Shown piece by piece: positions 1 through 13,400 of a DNA stretch of 31,111 bases. Every line of letters begins with the position of its first letter. Within the stretch, counting starts at the first letter, position 1. The DNA comes from Lingula anatina (taxonomy: Eukaryota; Brachiopoda; Lingulata; Lingulida; Lingulidae). The stretch spans positions 18,044 to 49,154 of the forward strand of contig NW_019776159.1 in the NCBI RefSeq assembly GCF_001039355.2, read 5' to 3'. Position numbers and translations under genes: made by a program. The notes under the pieces are model-generated. The model made no database searches. It was not told where the DNA came from and saw only the letters and a program-made list of their open reading frames with translations.

Positions 1-873
1 TAATATGCTTGGGAAGTTGAATCTTAAGGTCAGAAGAAGCCAATAAAGTGTAAAGCAATCAGCTCATTATCATATGAAAATAAGTCTTATGAAGACGGCA
101 TTGCACCTAAACTGTGACTAATCACTTGTGTCTGACGGCTTCCTTGGAACAAATACGACAGCCTTAGAAAAAATTGAGCTGTTTCACAATTAAGCTATTT
201 TCTCGTTAACGATTTAGCAGGGGCAAAAGACAAATGCCGGATGACTCATGACTGGGCTTTGGTGAACTGAAGATATTGTAATTTTACCTAGACTGATGGT
301 AAACAAACTCATATAAAACAGGTATCTTTGCTTTGGTATCGAGGAAATGAAGTGGAATGCACATTTCACTTTCTAGCGTTTTGGTCTGGTTCCTCAAATA
401 CTATATTCGGGTTATTTGGTATGTTTGGATAAAAAGTGAAGGTAATACTCATATAAAACATGTACTTTTACTTTGAGCAATGTGGAATGCCACATTAACA
501 TACCTGAAACGTAAATGCTGGGGTAGCGCTGATGCTTGCCAATTTAGCCAAATGCTAAAACTGAATTGAATGGGTGAAACAAAATAGGGTTGATTTGACT
601 CATTTTTTGTCAAATTTAATTCATTTGGTAAAAAAGGTGTTGAGAAAATAGTGATTTGGTGAAGCGGGCAAAAAAAAAAATTGCTAGAGCTACCCCAGAA
701 ATGTATATATGATGCACATTTCAAGGAATAAAGATCCCTTGCAATTAAAAGTAATTTTATTAACCCCAGAGCACTGTTATCCATCTTTCTATTTGTTTTG
801 TGACCTGTATACTAGTGCTGCCTTTTTTACTCCTGAATACATGTCAATTTTAACCCTGGTCGTATATTTTCAG
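1..873 (+). other. CAMSAP intron 1, 3' part
   Basis: No coding signal is recognisable before the acceptor AG at 872-873. Two stretches resemble each other (about 308-370 and 448-500; both contain CTCATATAAAACA followed by GTGGAATGC), a short diverged direct repeat. The frame of exon 1 is open back to 709, but that stretch has no family resemblance and is read as intron. Confidence 0.7.
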
Positions 874-969
874 GCCAAGCTCCGAGTTTCCATCCTCTGG
901 GTCCTAGAGAAGGCGTATTCAGGATCCATACCTCATGACTTAACAGATCCTGTCAACTTAAGTGGGGAG
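874..969 (+). CDS. CAMSAP: CAMSAP exon 1 in window
   Basis: Encodes 32 residues from AKLRVSILWVLEKAY to LSGE, phase 0 in and out. It matches the conserved family segment AK-----W---KAY---IP-DL-DP near the N terminus of vertebrate CAMSAPs, where a few dozen residues precede it, so at least one upstream exon is missing. Acceptor TTTTCAG, donor GTGAGT. The following 336-bp intron holds nothing distinctive. Confidence 0.93.
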
Positions 970-1424
970 GTGAGTGAAGAAAATCTTTTTTTTTTTTTTC
1001 AGAAACATCTGCTTGTATTTGAATTTTATTGAAGCAGTGTACTTTATATTGTGTTATTTTTGTAACCAAAAATATTTATATAATAAATATTTCCCAGAAT
1101 CTGTTGTTGTAATGCTGAAGTAGAAAAATAACTGCTCAAGAACTTACCATTTATTGCATATAAGTTGATTTCAAATAATGAAATATTTCTGAGCTTCATT
1201 TTGATTAATGAAATGGTATGAGTTTTTTGTCTGATGTACATTGGAATCATACATGATTGTTTAAAATGGTTTATGAAATACCACTTTTGCTTCTTTTTGT
1301 TACAGGAAAGCAATGTGTTGCAGCCAAAGGTGAAACAGCTCCTGACATCAGGGGAGGTCTACTGTAGAGCCTGTGCCAATATTACACGAGATTACTCCAC
1401 AAAATGGCAAGGTACATCTCTCTC

Positions 1425-1461
<37 letters not shown>

Positions 1462-4400
1462 GAAAATAATAATAACAAAATTTAATAAATTAATGTATCA
1501 TATTCACTGTTTCATTGGCTTTTTTATCAAGAGATATCACCCGCTCTCTCTCTTGCTCTCGCACTCTCTTGTCATAATTTAACTCTAATTTCACTCCTCT
1601 CCAGGTCACTGGGATGTGATACAGGCACTATCAAAACGAGGGATATATGTAGTACAGAGTAACGAGGTCGCTGTCACAGAGCACCTGCTGGCAAAGACTG
1701 ACACATTCCAACAAGTGAGTATATATACCCTGAGCCACATTCAAAACAAGTCTAACTTGAACTGGTAAATGACATCATCAAGTGGGCAAATCAGGTACAT
1801 CGCCCCCATAGGATTCCCTGACTCAGATATACTCTAAGTTGGAACTTTTTGGCCTGATGTGACACTGACCATAGCTTAGGTAGATGAGGCACTTGTCTTA
1901 TCTTGGAGTTTGATAGATTTATTTCACGGCTAATTCTGGCCCCACCCCCACCCCTCTTGGCTTTTGTTTCCCTCATTATCATGTAGCCTCCAGCTACAGG
2001 CCTGTGGTATAAGAGTAAAACAGCATAGACTGCCAAAAAAAATGGGTACATATATATGACACAGCTGTCATTGCTGAAACTTATACAAGATAAAATTAGA
2101 CAAAGTTCATCTTGCAGGTACAAGTTTCTATTGATATCATTTACACATAGCTGAGGTATAAAAAGTTGTGGAATTCACGAAGTATCAGAAGATTTTTTTT
2201 TACACAGAGCAAGGTTAACATATTAAGGCATGGATACAAAAGGATATACTGTTTCATCTAAGGCCCAGCTATATCATCTTATACACAGCGGAGTTATAAA
2301 AAAAGTTATGCTGCAGTTTATGTTACTTCAGAGGGTGCACCTTACAAACACACAAGGTCTTTTTTATGTGAAGCTGAATTATAAAAAAGTAGTAAAACAG
2401 CTTCTGATGCTCCGGAAGATTTTGATTGTTTGGCATGTGTACAAGATGAAGTCCTTTCACACAAAGAAAATTGTTTAACAGAGCTGAGTAAGCTTTAATG
2501 ATATTAATGAGAAGAAAATTGTATTTTTTTTCCCTTTGAGGTATTAAATTTCACTTGTCTAGTATCAAAGTAACATAACAGCAGTACTTGATACATAAAG
2601 AATTTTATGCCTTTTATTGTACAACATTCACTTTATATACATAAGTTGGAGTCATTCAAGGATACCAAAATGTGTGTGTGTGTGTAAGCTGAACAGATCG
2701 GAAATCTTTCAAATCAGCAATTTTAATCAAATCCGTCATTACCTTGACAAATTATAAGAAAAGATGATAGTATTTCTGATATTTTTAATCAATTTCCCAT
2801 ATTTCAGGAAGCGCACCTGGCCATGATGGATGCTCTAATGGAGGCCCACATCAGGGAGGTGGTGTCTGTGGAGGCAGTGGTCAGGGCGGTCAAGTGAGTA
2901 CTGGACTTTTGACTGGACAGTCTAGTTATTAATACAGATGGAGACCTTTTAAGCCTGCTACCTCTGAAATGTAGCCATAACGATCAGCTTATGTTGGCTA
3001 GTTTGTGTAGATATATTAGATACTTTTAACATGGAATATATTTACTAGTATTTACTTACCCCCTTATTGCCTCTGGAAATTTCAATCTATCATTTGGAAG
3101 ATGCTCAGTATTTTACTTTTTTTTTTTTTTTTCAATTTTCCTTTTGATACTTGTCATTGTCTCATCAGCAAGTTGTCTTAAATATGTGGAGAAATAAGAT
3201 TTTTTTATCATAATTTTTTTCCAGAAAATTTTCCTCCTTCAATGCGTCTAGTGAGCTGCCGTATGACTTGGAGGATGCCCTTTTGTTCTGGATCAACAAG
3301 GTTTGCAGTGCAGTCAGATACAGACTCGAAAAGGAGCAAAAAGTGAAACAACAACAGTTAATAGAACAGCAGGACACACAGAGGGTAAGTTTTTTTTTTC
3401 ATTTTTCCCAAAGCAAAAAACGTTCAACTTTACAATAATGCTTTTATACCTCACATGGAGTAAGTTAATTAAATTAAAAGGAATATCCTCAGGGTTCTTA
3501 CAGCCTTGAAAAGTGCTCAAATTTAGCCCTGCACTTGAATTCAGTTTGCGGCCTTGAAAAATGCTTCTCATTACTATAAACCTTGAAAAGGGCTTGTATT
3601 TCATAATTTTTGTCCTTAAAGTGAATAAAGTATCTTTGTAGTATAATATAGCTAAATGCTAAACATAGGTTTTTGTAGTGACACAATAGCTCGGTCCAAC
3701 AATAACTGATAACGTTTACCCTTTTACTAGTATAGTATATGGAAGCTGAATGCTAGACATATAGGTCAACTTAATAGTTATAATCTCTCTGTCTATCTCC
3801 AACTTCTTCTAGATCCGCATCAACAAGAAGCAGCTGAACCCCAAGTCTCTACCTGAGGTCCCCGTGCTGGATGATATCCTGAAGGATGTCAGCGATGGCT
3901 GCTGCATTGCTGTACTAGTCAGTTTTTACTCTCCAGAATTACTACCTATAGAAGGTAAGTGATGGCTGCTGCATTGCTGTACTAGTCAGTTTTTACTCTC
4001 CAGAATTACTACCTATAGAAGGTAAGTGATGGGTGAAACATAGGAATATATGCAAATGTATATAAATGGAACACATAAATTTTAAAATATGTACAAATAT
4101 GTGAAAGTTGCACTTACAAAATAAGCATAAGAGCATCAGGAATGTACAAAAAAAAAAAAAAAAAAAAAAAACTAAATGTGTGTAGACATACAAGTTTTCT
4201 TTCTCACTCATACATTGATTTAGTTACTTGCTGACCTTCAAGTGATACATCACACTGTCACACAGGCATTCATGTATGAATATAAGTAAAGGATGAGAGT
4301 TATGAATCTCTTCATTTCTTGTTGGGGGGGGGTAAATTTTTCACCAGGCCACACAGTAATTTGTTTGTAAATTATGATTTGGTGTTAATTCGAAAGCTTG

Positions 4401-7400
4401 GAATAAGATGCAATCATTTTCCCTTTCTTCTGTATGTATTCAGCATGTAATTTAGTAGCTATGGCAACAGCCCACTCATAATGAAAATTTCTGACTGTAA
4501 GAAGAATTTCATCAGCTGTGTTATGTTATAATAATAAAGTAATTTTCTTAATTCCCTGATGAAGATGTCCTGAGAAACATTGAAATATTGAAGGTAATAT
4601 TAGCTGTTGATTGAAGAAAAGTTACTTCATTCTTATAAAATATCTGTAAAATAAAAAGATAGGATTCAAATTTTACTGATTTTTTTTCTCAATTTTTCAG
4701 ATGTGTGTTTAAAGCCAGTAATGGGAATAGCAGACTCCATATACAACCTCTCTCTGGTGGAAAAGTTTTGTAGTCAACACATACCGATGCCGTGTTTCCA
4801 CTTCAAGTACGAAGATCTCCTCTATACGCACTCTAATATAAAGACGAACTTGTTGGCGTTTCTGGCACACCTGTTCTACTACTTTGAGGTAGAGGGCGCC
4901 ACCTTTGTGAAGAATCCACTGAATGATAAAGAGAATATTGCTCAAGAAGATGGTGAGTTTTATGAAGTAATGAAATGATTTAGTAGTTATTTGAACATGG
5001 ATGAAAGTTTCCAGATTATGCCTGACCTCAGGATTTTGAGTCTTCATTTTGATTGTTTTTTTTTTTTTGTTTTTTGTTTTTTTGTTTTTTTTTCATAAAG
5101 TTTAATTACGATGAGAAATTACAAGCTATGTTTTTAGGATTTTCAGTTTTTACAATTTTCACCCATGTGTGAAATGAAAAATAAATGAGTTGCAGAGAGT
5201 ATTGACATAAATTAAGATTACAAATTTAGGCTAAAAAACATGGGATGTGTCTGAAAGGTGTGCCCTTTTGACTAGTTAAAGTTGCTCTGAATCAAAATTT
5301 TATTTAGATTGTATGCCATTTTTTAAGATGGATAAACTTAAAAAAAGGTGCAATGTCCATCTTTTTTGGAGAAAATGAAAAATGTCTTGAATCACTCTCC
5401 TTGGTATTCCGGTGAAAAGGGGCAAAAGTGCATATTTTTCTAAAGTAAAGTGAACATTTTTAAAGTTAACCCTTGTAGAGTCTGTTAAGAAAATTATTGT
5501 TATGATAATAAAAGAAACACCAAAAATACAAACGGTGAAGCCCTGCGTGCTAAAATTACACCAAAGGAAAAGGTTAAACACAATCCCAAATAATGCCACT
5601 TTTATCACCTTGTTTGCCGGTGTACACAAATCAAACAGAAGAAAAAGCAGAAAGGAACTCTTTAGCATATAAAGACCGTAATCTCAAGTCAAACAAACTC
5701 CATTGAACCTAGACCTGTATGATTATAGTATTTCTATTGTTGGTGATGTAATAAAAGGGGATATGTTAGCTTTTCCCAAGGGGTGGCTATTATTCCTGTC
5801 CATGTAGAGGGTATTGCTTGGTTAGTCAAGAGTGACCAGTGGTAGTTCAAGGGCAGTCTTTGGGTTAAGGTTGCTAATGTTAAAGGTGAGTTTGGAAGGT
5901 ATGTGTGTGTGTAGGTTGAAATTTGATGTTCCTCACATATGGCATGTCAGGTAAATTAACCTGAAACTTCACTAGGCCAGGCTTGTTGGAGAGGTATTTG
6001 GGGGAGAAAGGGGGAGGGGTTAAAAAGAACTGCTCTTTTGACCAGAAAGGTCCACTCTGCATCAAAAGTTGATGTGGGAAGGAGGTAAAAAGGTCAAATT
6101 TTTCAGAAAAAGAACCCCTGGCCTGCTAGTCTGTAAATTATGGTCTTTGGAAAGCTCCAAAAAGCCAAGTTAACAGAAGCTACTGTAGCACTTATAGCTC
6201 ATTCCATTGAAGATACCATATACTAGTACAGAATTTTGTCCTGAAAATCAATGATAAAGTCACCTTTACTATAAGATCTTCATTCATATCGCTGATAGAA
6301 ATTATAGTAAGATGTAAGATATATTTTTGACCAAAAATAGGAATGAGGGAGAGGATTTGGCAAAAGTTCATGAATGTTGTGTGTGTGGTGATGAATTAGA
6401 TGTCAAGTAAAGGGAGATAATTGGTGGTAGTTTTCTAGCCCTGGGCTCTCTGACACAAAAGCAAAAATAAAAGGGTAATTACTTTGTGAAGTTGAACAAA
6501 AGTTACAAAACTGATGATGTGTTTTTATGAAAAAGGAATTTTGTTAGTAATAATTGAAAAAAAAAAATTATGAGAAAGTTTAAAAAAGTGATTCAGTAAG
6601 TGTCTGAAAAGTACCTTCAGTAATTATCACAAGAAGATAATACAACAAAATAAATGTCTGAAATTCGAAAGTCTGAAATTCCCGAGCACTTACCATACAC
6701 ATACCCATCACTGTGTATGGTGATATAAAAGTCGTCACACACTGAGCATCTAATTGTTCCCTGTCCTGTGGCAAGATAGTGGAGTGGAGAAATATAAATG
6801 ACCACTAGATGACCACTGAGGGACTATAAATGACCACTAGATGACCACAGGTGTGGACCAGTGGATCCCAGCAGTAGGTTGAGTTATTGAAGGGGCAAGG
6901 GATAAATCAGGTACAGCATTTTTGGTTAGGGATACATGGATTCATATTATGTGCCTTTGGCCTTGTGGAATTTATTAATAAATATCATATGAATAATCTT
7001 GGTGATTTTTGGGAATGGCAATTGTAAAAGTTGGAACCTGGATTAGGAGAGAATACAGAGAGAAAGGGTTTTGTGATATTCTGTTTAAGAATAGAAATCT
7101 TCCAACTTAATAACATAATAAATCTACATGTCCACAGCAATTGAGTGCTGTAACTGTTGTCATTATGGACTGAATAATGTCAAAATGTTGAGTCACTGCA
7201 TGGTCTTTACAAAAAATTTAAATGACAACAAACAAGTAATAAAGAAGCTTTCAGGGCTCCATATCTCGAAAGGTTTGCTATGTTGCGCACGTGCACAAGT
7301 GTCTCGATTCCATAACCGATTCTATTTCGAGATACGGGGCCATGGAATAGAGACGCTTGGGCCTGTAAGCAACATAGCGAACCTTTTGAGATACTGAGCC

Positions 7401-10400
7401 CAGGTCTTGGTAGAGGGGGCCAGTTAATAACTTGTCTCTAATATGGAATATAAAATAAAAAAATTGTTGACAAAGTTTTTTAAGTTCTAGTTGATTGTTA
7501 ACCACCACAAAATGTCCCAATAAAATGTCAGTTTCATATGTATTTATACGAAGAGAGATGCCAGGAGTCAATTAAAAACCTGTAACACAATCAAAGAGGC
7601 CTGTGTCCAATGTCAGAGTGACCTCTTCTTGACCTCTGTAAAGTGGACACATTTAAACTAAGACACCTGATGGGATGAGAGATTGGTCTGTCTGTTGGTC
7701 AGTTTGTCACAATCTGGTGACAATCTTGTTTAATGGACTCAGTGGTCAGATTTGGTCGCATTCACACAGGGATTAACTTAGTCCTGAAGTAGACTAATTG
7801 GTGATGTCTGAAGAATGAAGGCTTAACATTTGATTAGTAGTCTGAGATGTGTTGAACAGTATTTCGATATATATTTTACATTGTCGCCAGATACCTTGAC
7901 TCTGATATATATGATGTACAAGTTGCAATAAACTTTAAATATGTAAGTTGCAATAAGTATTATGTAAATTGGTCAAAACTGGTGATGTCATTTAGTCTGC
8001 TTCTGGTCTATGTTGGTCCTGATGCAAGTATGGCCACATATTTTTACAATGCTGCTAAAAAGGTTATGAATCACCTGTTCCTGATTGTGTTTTGAGATTA
8101 AAACTTAAAATTTTGTTCCAGTGATTATAGTGATAAATACAGGTCAACTAGCTAGCTTGTCAACATTTTTCTCTGCCTTTTTCAGCCACACAGTCAAACA
8201 GCCCAGCAAAGAAGCTCTGCAAACCTCCAGTTCCAATCAGCAACGCCACCAAGAAGAGTTTTCAGCACGACAGCGTGCACAGCGCGTTCTCCAGTAGTAA
8301 TCCTGACCTGCGCAATGCTGGGGGAGTCAGGTGAGAACTTTGTGATCCCTTCTGTACCAACCTCAGTGCATTTAAGTTCCATGATCTGTTTCAAATTGCA
8401 GGAAAGATTAATGTAAGGACAAAATAGTAATAATGAGAATGGGGATAAAATTATTTATTTATTTATTTATTTTTACAACTTCAAGCTGCATGGTAAATTT
8501 ATTATGCTAGAAATTCTAATTCTTAGAGAGATATAAGGAAGATACTTTTTATAGAAATAAATTTTTTAAGTGAAATTTTTATATGACAATGTGAACCTAG
8601 TACTAGTAATAGACCTTTAAAAGATTTTTGATGAGATATAAATCAACAGTATGTCATATGAACATTCATGTAGACATTTACCTGTTGTCTTTAAGCCATT
8701 GTTAGAACTGTTCATTGCAGTGTGTCATTGTAAGCACTGTTCATTATAAATTGCCATTGTAAGATTTCTTCACCGTAAGTTGTCACTGTATTTTATAGTT
8801 CTTCCTTATTTCATTCCAGTGTTCCCCCAGCCAGGCAACCACTGCTGAACAAGAGGGTTCAACAACATAGAAATAGTACAACACAGGATGGTCAAGGTAT
8901 GTGAATGATATTAGTATTATTATTATTATTTGTTTAAAGGAAAAAATTATTTTCTCCCCTTTTCTCTCTCTCTCTCTCTCCCTCTCCCCCTCTCTCTCTC
9001 TCTCTGTGTTTTTCCCTCTTTCTCTTGTTTAATGACTAAATATATGTCTTCATTTACATTTTATTCAGCAGTTTTGCATAATGTTCATTTTTACTGAAGT
9101 TCTTGCCATGTTGCTATAGGTAAACTTAGCACAACTAAGATTAAATCACTCTCATTTAAATTTGACTCTAAAGTGTTGGTTTAATAAATGCCTTTAAAGC
9201 TGAAATGACTTGGGGTAAAAATGCCATAAATGTTGCATTTCAGATGATGTAACGAGGAAATCTAACTCTCTGAACTCGGCAGAGGAGAGAGACCTGATCA
9301 CACAGTCAGTTCTGGCCTGGCAGGAGAGGAATCAAGCTGAGATGCAAAGGTATGGAGACCTAAATGCTTAAAAACTAGTTGACATCAAGTGGTATACTGA
9401 ACTGATACAGTATGTACTGACACACTTACGTATATGGTTCTAACATGGAAGTACACTACATGGTTTTACACCTTTTCATATGTTATCCACAGGTTTGATG
9501 TGCAGACTTGGGTGGGTGGGGTGGGTTGGAATGGGGTAGGGGTGGGTGTATGTGGGGGTGGGTTGGAATGGGGTAGGGGTGGGTGTATGTGGGGGTGGGT
9601 TGGAATGGGGTAGGGGTGGGTGTATGTGGGGGTGGGTTGGAATGGGGTAGGGGTGGGGTGTATGTGGGGGTGGGGTGGAGAGCTATCAAGTTATAGCCGG
9701 TCTTTTGTGTTGTCAGTGAGTGAAGAGATACAGACAGTATCAATTAAGCATACAAATGTAAAAAGGAAATAACATGTCCAAGCAGTTTTTGTAGGATTGA
9801 TAAAACCCTAATCCTGTTATAAGCATATAAACACTAGTATCATAAAAAAAATGTAATCAGGTTCTAGAGATAATGAAAACTATTGACTGTGAACTTGTAT
9901 TTCCAGGCTGGGTCATTCCACCAAGGACAGCCAGGGTAGCTCTCTACTGGCCAATGTCAGCATCGACACAGACGTCAGCGCCAGTTTTGACCAGTCACGA
10001 GATCTGGAGGATAAACCACCTAATATAGGTAAGACTTCTGGAAAAGGAGCTCTTAAAGTCCTTAAAGTGTTTTGATTATTATCTGGATGATTAAAAAGAA
10101 CTCCATAATACAGATTGCTTAATAGACATGAGTTATACTTTGAAGTTTGTTGGTATGAATTTCATTTGCATTTTTTACAAGGTACTGATAATCTGGACCA
10201 TAAAATTGCAGATGTGATTGGTAGTTGTGTCTTGTTTTTATAATCTATTTTGAATTATGAAAATGTTAACATTTCATATTAAACACCCATCTTTAACTCA
10301 AGTTTTCAACGAAAAATATAAAAGTGGGAAGATCTTAGCATCATGTTATCAGTGAGTAATCCATGTCATGTTTTTGGTTTCAGGTTATGTCAAGCCACGT

Positions 10401-13400
10401 GATGCTGTCTTTGTTCCACCGGAACATCCCCATTCCCAACACCATGGCAACGCCAACGACATGGAGGTACAAAGCGTGTCGTCCTCGCGACAGAATTCAG
10501 CTCGTAGCTCTTCCTCTAGAACACAAGAGCCTCTTGTACCAGCGCGGCTTAAGTTGTCAAAGGAGACAACCGCCAATGGCTTGAGTAAGGATATAGAAAG
10601 TGGGGAAGCTGTTGATAGATATGACGGCGGCTTTGGCAACACACATCTAGCCAGAGCTGTACCTGGATTCGATAGTGATATGACTGATTCCGAGGATGAG
10701 GAATTTGTCACCCCTGATGACAACGATGGCCCTCCTATTGAAGAACCTGGCAACCAGTCGGATTTGGCAAAGTACTTCGAGGATTTCACAGAGCCATCTT
10801 CATCCTCTGTTCAAAAGACACCTCGTCTGCTGTCATCGACGCCGCTGAAGCGTGGGCCAGTAGGAGAGAGCTATACTGTTATACCTAGCTCTGCAGAAAT
10901 GGCAAGGTCCTCTGGAATACCTGTTTTAGATAACTCTTTTCATAATGGCGACTCGGATAGCCACAGCGACATTATCTCTTCAGAGAACTCAGATCATGAA
11001 CTGCATAAACTTCAGCAAGACCAGAACTTTAAAGAAAGTCAAAATGGCGATCCGTTTAGTCAAGCTAGACAGCAAGACAACATGGTGTCAAGGCCAGACT
11101 CGTTGCTTGTTCCAAAACCTATTCGCCTTGATGGTTCTACGGCCGTGAGTAAAAGCATGCCTACTACTGCAGTGGAAGGCAAAACGAAAGAGAGTCCAAC
11201 GACAAGTTTTGCAGAAATTAAAAAGCTTCGGGAGAGTCTTGGCCCTATGGTGTACATGCAGTCAGAACAGGAGCAGCGAGGGGGAAAAGAACCCAAATCA
11301 GCCATGAGAGAGGAATCTCATCACAACAAGGAGAAAAAGGCGACTTCTTTCACTCTGCCTAATCTCACTACTTGGCAAAAGGTGGCAAAGCAGCAGCATT
11401 CTCAGCAGACTCAGCCAGAAGATGGCGCCACTTCCACCACCCAGGGCGAGGATTCAGGGCGCCTGGCAACAGACCTGTTGGATATTCGCTTCCGCCTGGA
11501 ACAAAAGAGGCGCACCATGGAAGCTGAAAAGAAGCGAAAGGAGGCCGAGCGACAAAAGGAGCTTGATCAAATCAGCAAGGCTGCTTTCCTAAAAGTTTTA
11601 AACAAAGGGCATGGTGAAGACGACTCTAAGAAGCCAATGAACGTTCAGATTAAGGCTTTGAAAAGTGAGCCCCAATTGGCAAAGACCGGTTTATCTGCCA
11701 AGGATGGCGCAAAATCCTCCATTAATTTAGTCACCAGAGGGCGTAGCACATCGTCTTCCTCGGACGATGATAAAGGACCGCGAACTTTCTCAAGGGAAAA
11801 TATCCAGCAGAAAATTGATGGAGTAAAACAGAGATGGTTCAAGGAAGAAGATGTACAGGTCAGGCCGGGGATATCTCAAGGTCAAAGGTCATATGAAGGC
11901 TCAAGGTCACATGAGGGCTCACCTCGGCCCTCTGAGTCACCTCCCAGGGCCTACTCTGGTCCATCCACACCAAGGGACAGAGTGGACGCTGGTCACTCCC
12001 ACGACCAGGGCCAGTACAACACATCTCTGAATAAACTCAATAAAAGCCTGACTGATTTACAAGGCGAGATTAAGAGATTATCGCTGCAGCAGGAGCATAT
12101 TAAGAATCTTGCCTTGGAGACCAAAAATGTGTCTCCAAGGTCAACGGAGATGTCAGGTGCGTCACCGCGGGAGGTGGCACCTTCTAGTGCACAGGTGTCA
12201 CCGCGACGAGAGTGGGGACATCAGAAGGAGGCGGCAGTACCCATGTCTGGGCTAGCTGGTGCTTCACAGCGATCCCATGCTCAGAGCACATACTTTCTGC
12301 ATGATAAACCAATAGGCCCGCTTACAGCCTTGAGTAAGAGTTTCCAGTCCACGCCATCGCTACATCAGGAGGGAGATGTTAGACCAGTGGCGGGGAGTGA
12401 ACAGCTGAGTCAAGGAACAACTGTGTCTTCTCAGCAGGTCTATGGTAGCAGAGAGCAAGGTGGGGTTCAAATACACGATCCAACAATGTACGCTCAGCTC
12501 TACCAGGCAGGAGATCCTGGTGCGGTTGCAGCAGGAATGCCACCTGGTGGACACCAGGGCGCACCACTTCATCCACATGGCCAATACCAGCCACAACCAC
12601 AGCAACAGCCATTTATGCTACACAGTGCAACAGGGGTTCCGTATCAAACCCCAGGGGCAGTATCTTCCATATCCACTGGTCACTTTATACAACCAGCTAC
12701 TGGTCAGCCTGGTCAGTCCACAATGGCCACAGGTCATCCCATTATGGCCACTGGACAACACCCGGGGTTCACTGGTCACTACCATGGGTTACCACACTCT
12801 GTAGGGACCCAGGGGCAGTACCCCCCTCTACATGCCCCTCAGTACCCTGCCGGGATAACCCAACCCTCCCGCCCCCCAGCTGGGGTGTATCCCCCAGGGA
12901 CGCAGTTCCCCATGGGACAGTATGTGCAGCACCCTGGGTACCCTCCCCCTGCCTCTGCAGCCATGAGTCCACAGATGGCGCCACCATACAGTGTGAGCTC
13001 ACCACAAGGTGGCGTTGTACAGCAACATGGGATGTCGCCAGTGAGCCAGCACCAGGGTGATACACAGGGCATGGGGAGTACATATCAGGTATTGGATGAT
13101 GATTGAATTATTTCAGTTTTTATTTGTTAATTAATTTGTATATTTTTAATTGTAATATTTAGCGGTTGATAATACTCACCACATTGACTGAAGATTTAAC
13201 ACACAATGATATCCACATACCAAAACCAACTTTCTGTTTTTCCAGTCCCAGCACCCTGAGCATCCTATGTCACCAGCACAGCAACCAGACAGGACCCCTC
13301 AGCCACCACAGCATATACCATCCCCAGGGTATCAGCAGCCCCAGGACTCCCAGGGTGTAAGCAGCACATATCAGCTACAGCAGGAACTGGCCACAACATT

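Noticed and set aside
709-873. In-frame N-terminal extension of CAMSAP exon 1 from ATG 709
   Set aside because: The peptide (MMHISRNKDPLQL...) has no resemblance to the family N terminus, and a good acceptor precedes 874. It is read as chance open intron.
5300-5668. Antisense 122-codon hydrophobic ORF in intron 7
   Set aside because: AT-rich, F/L/I-biased frame with no family resemblance; typical of translated T-rich intron sequence.
9483-9743. Minus-strand P/T/H-rich ORF
   Set aside because: Antisense of the 37-bp G-rich minisatellite; low complexity only.
12360-13083. Antisense and alternate-frame ORFs within exon 12
   Set aside because: They overlap the confirmed CAMSAP frame, which has family similarity; these are shadows.
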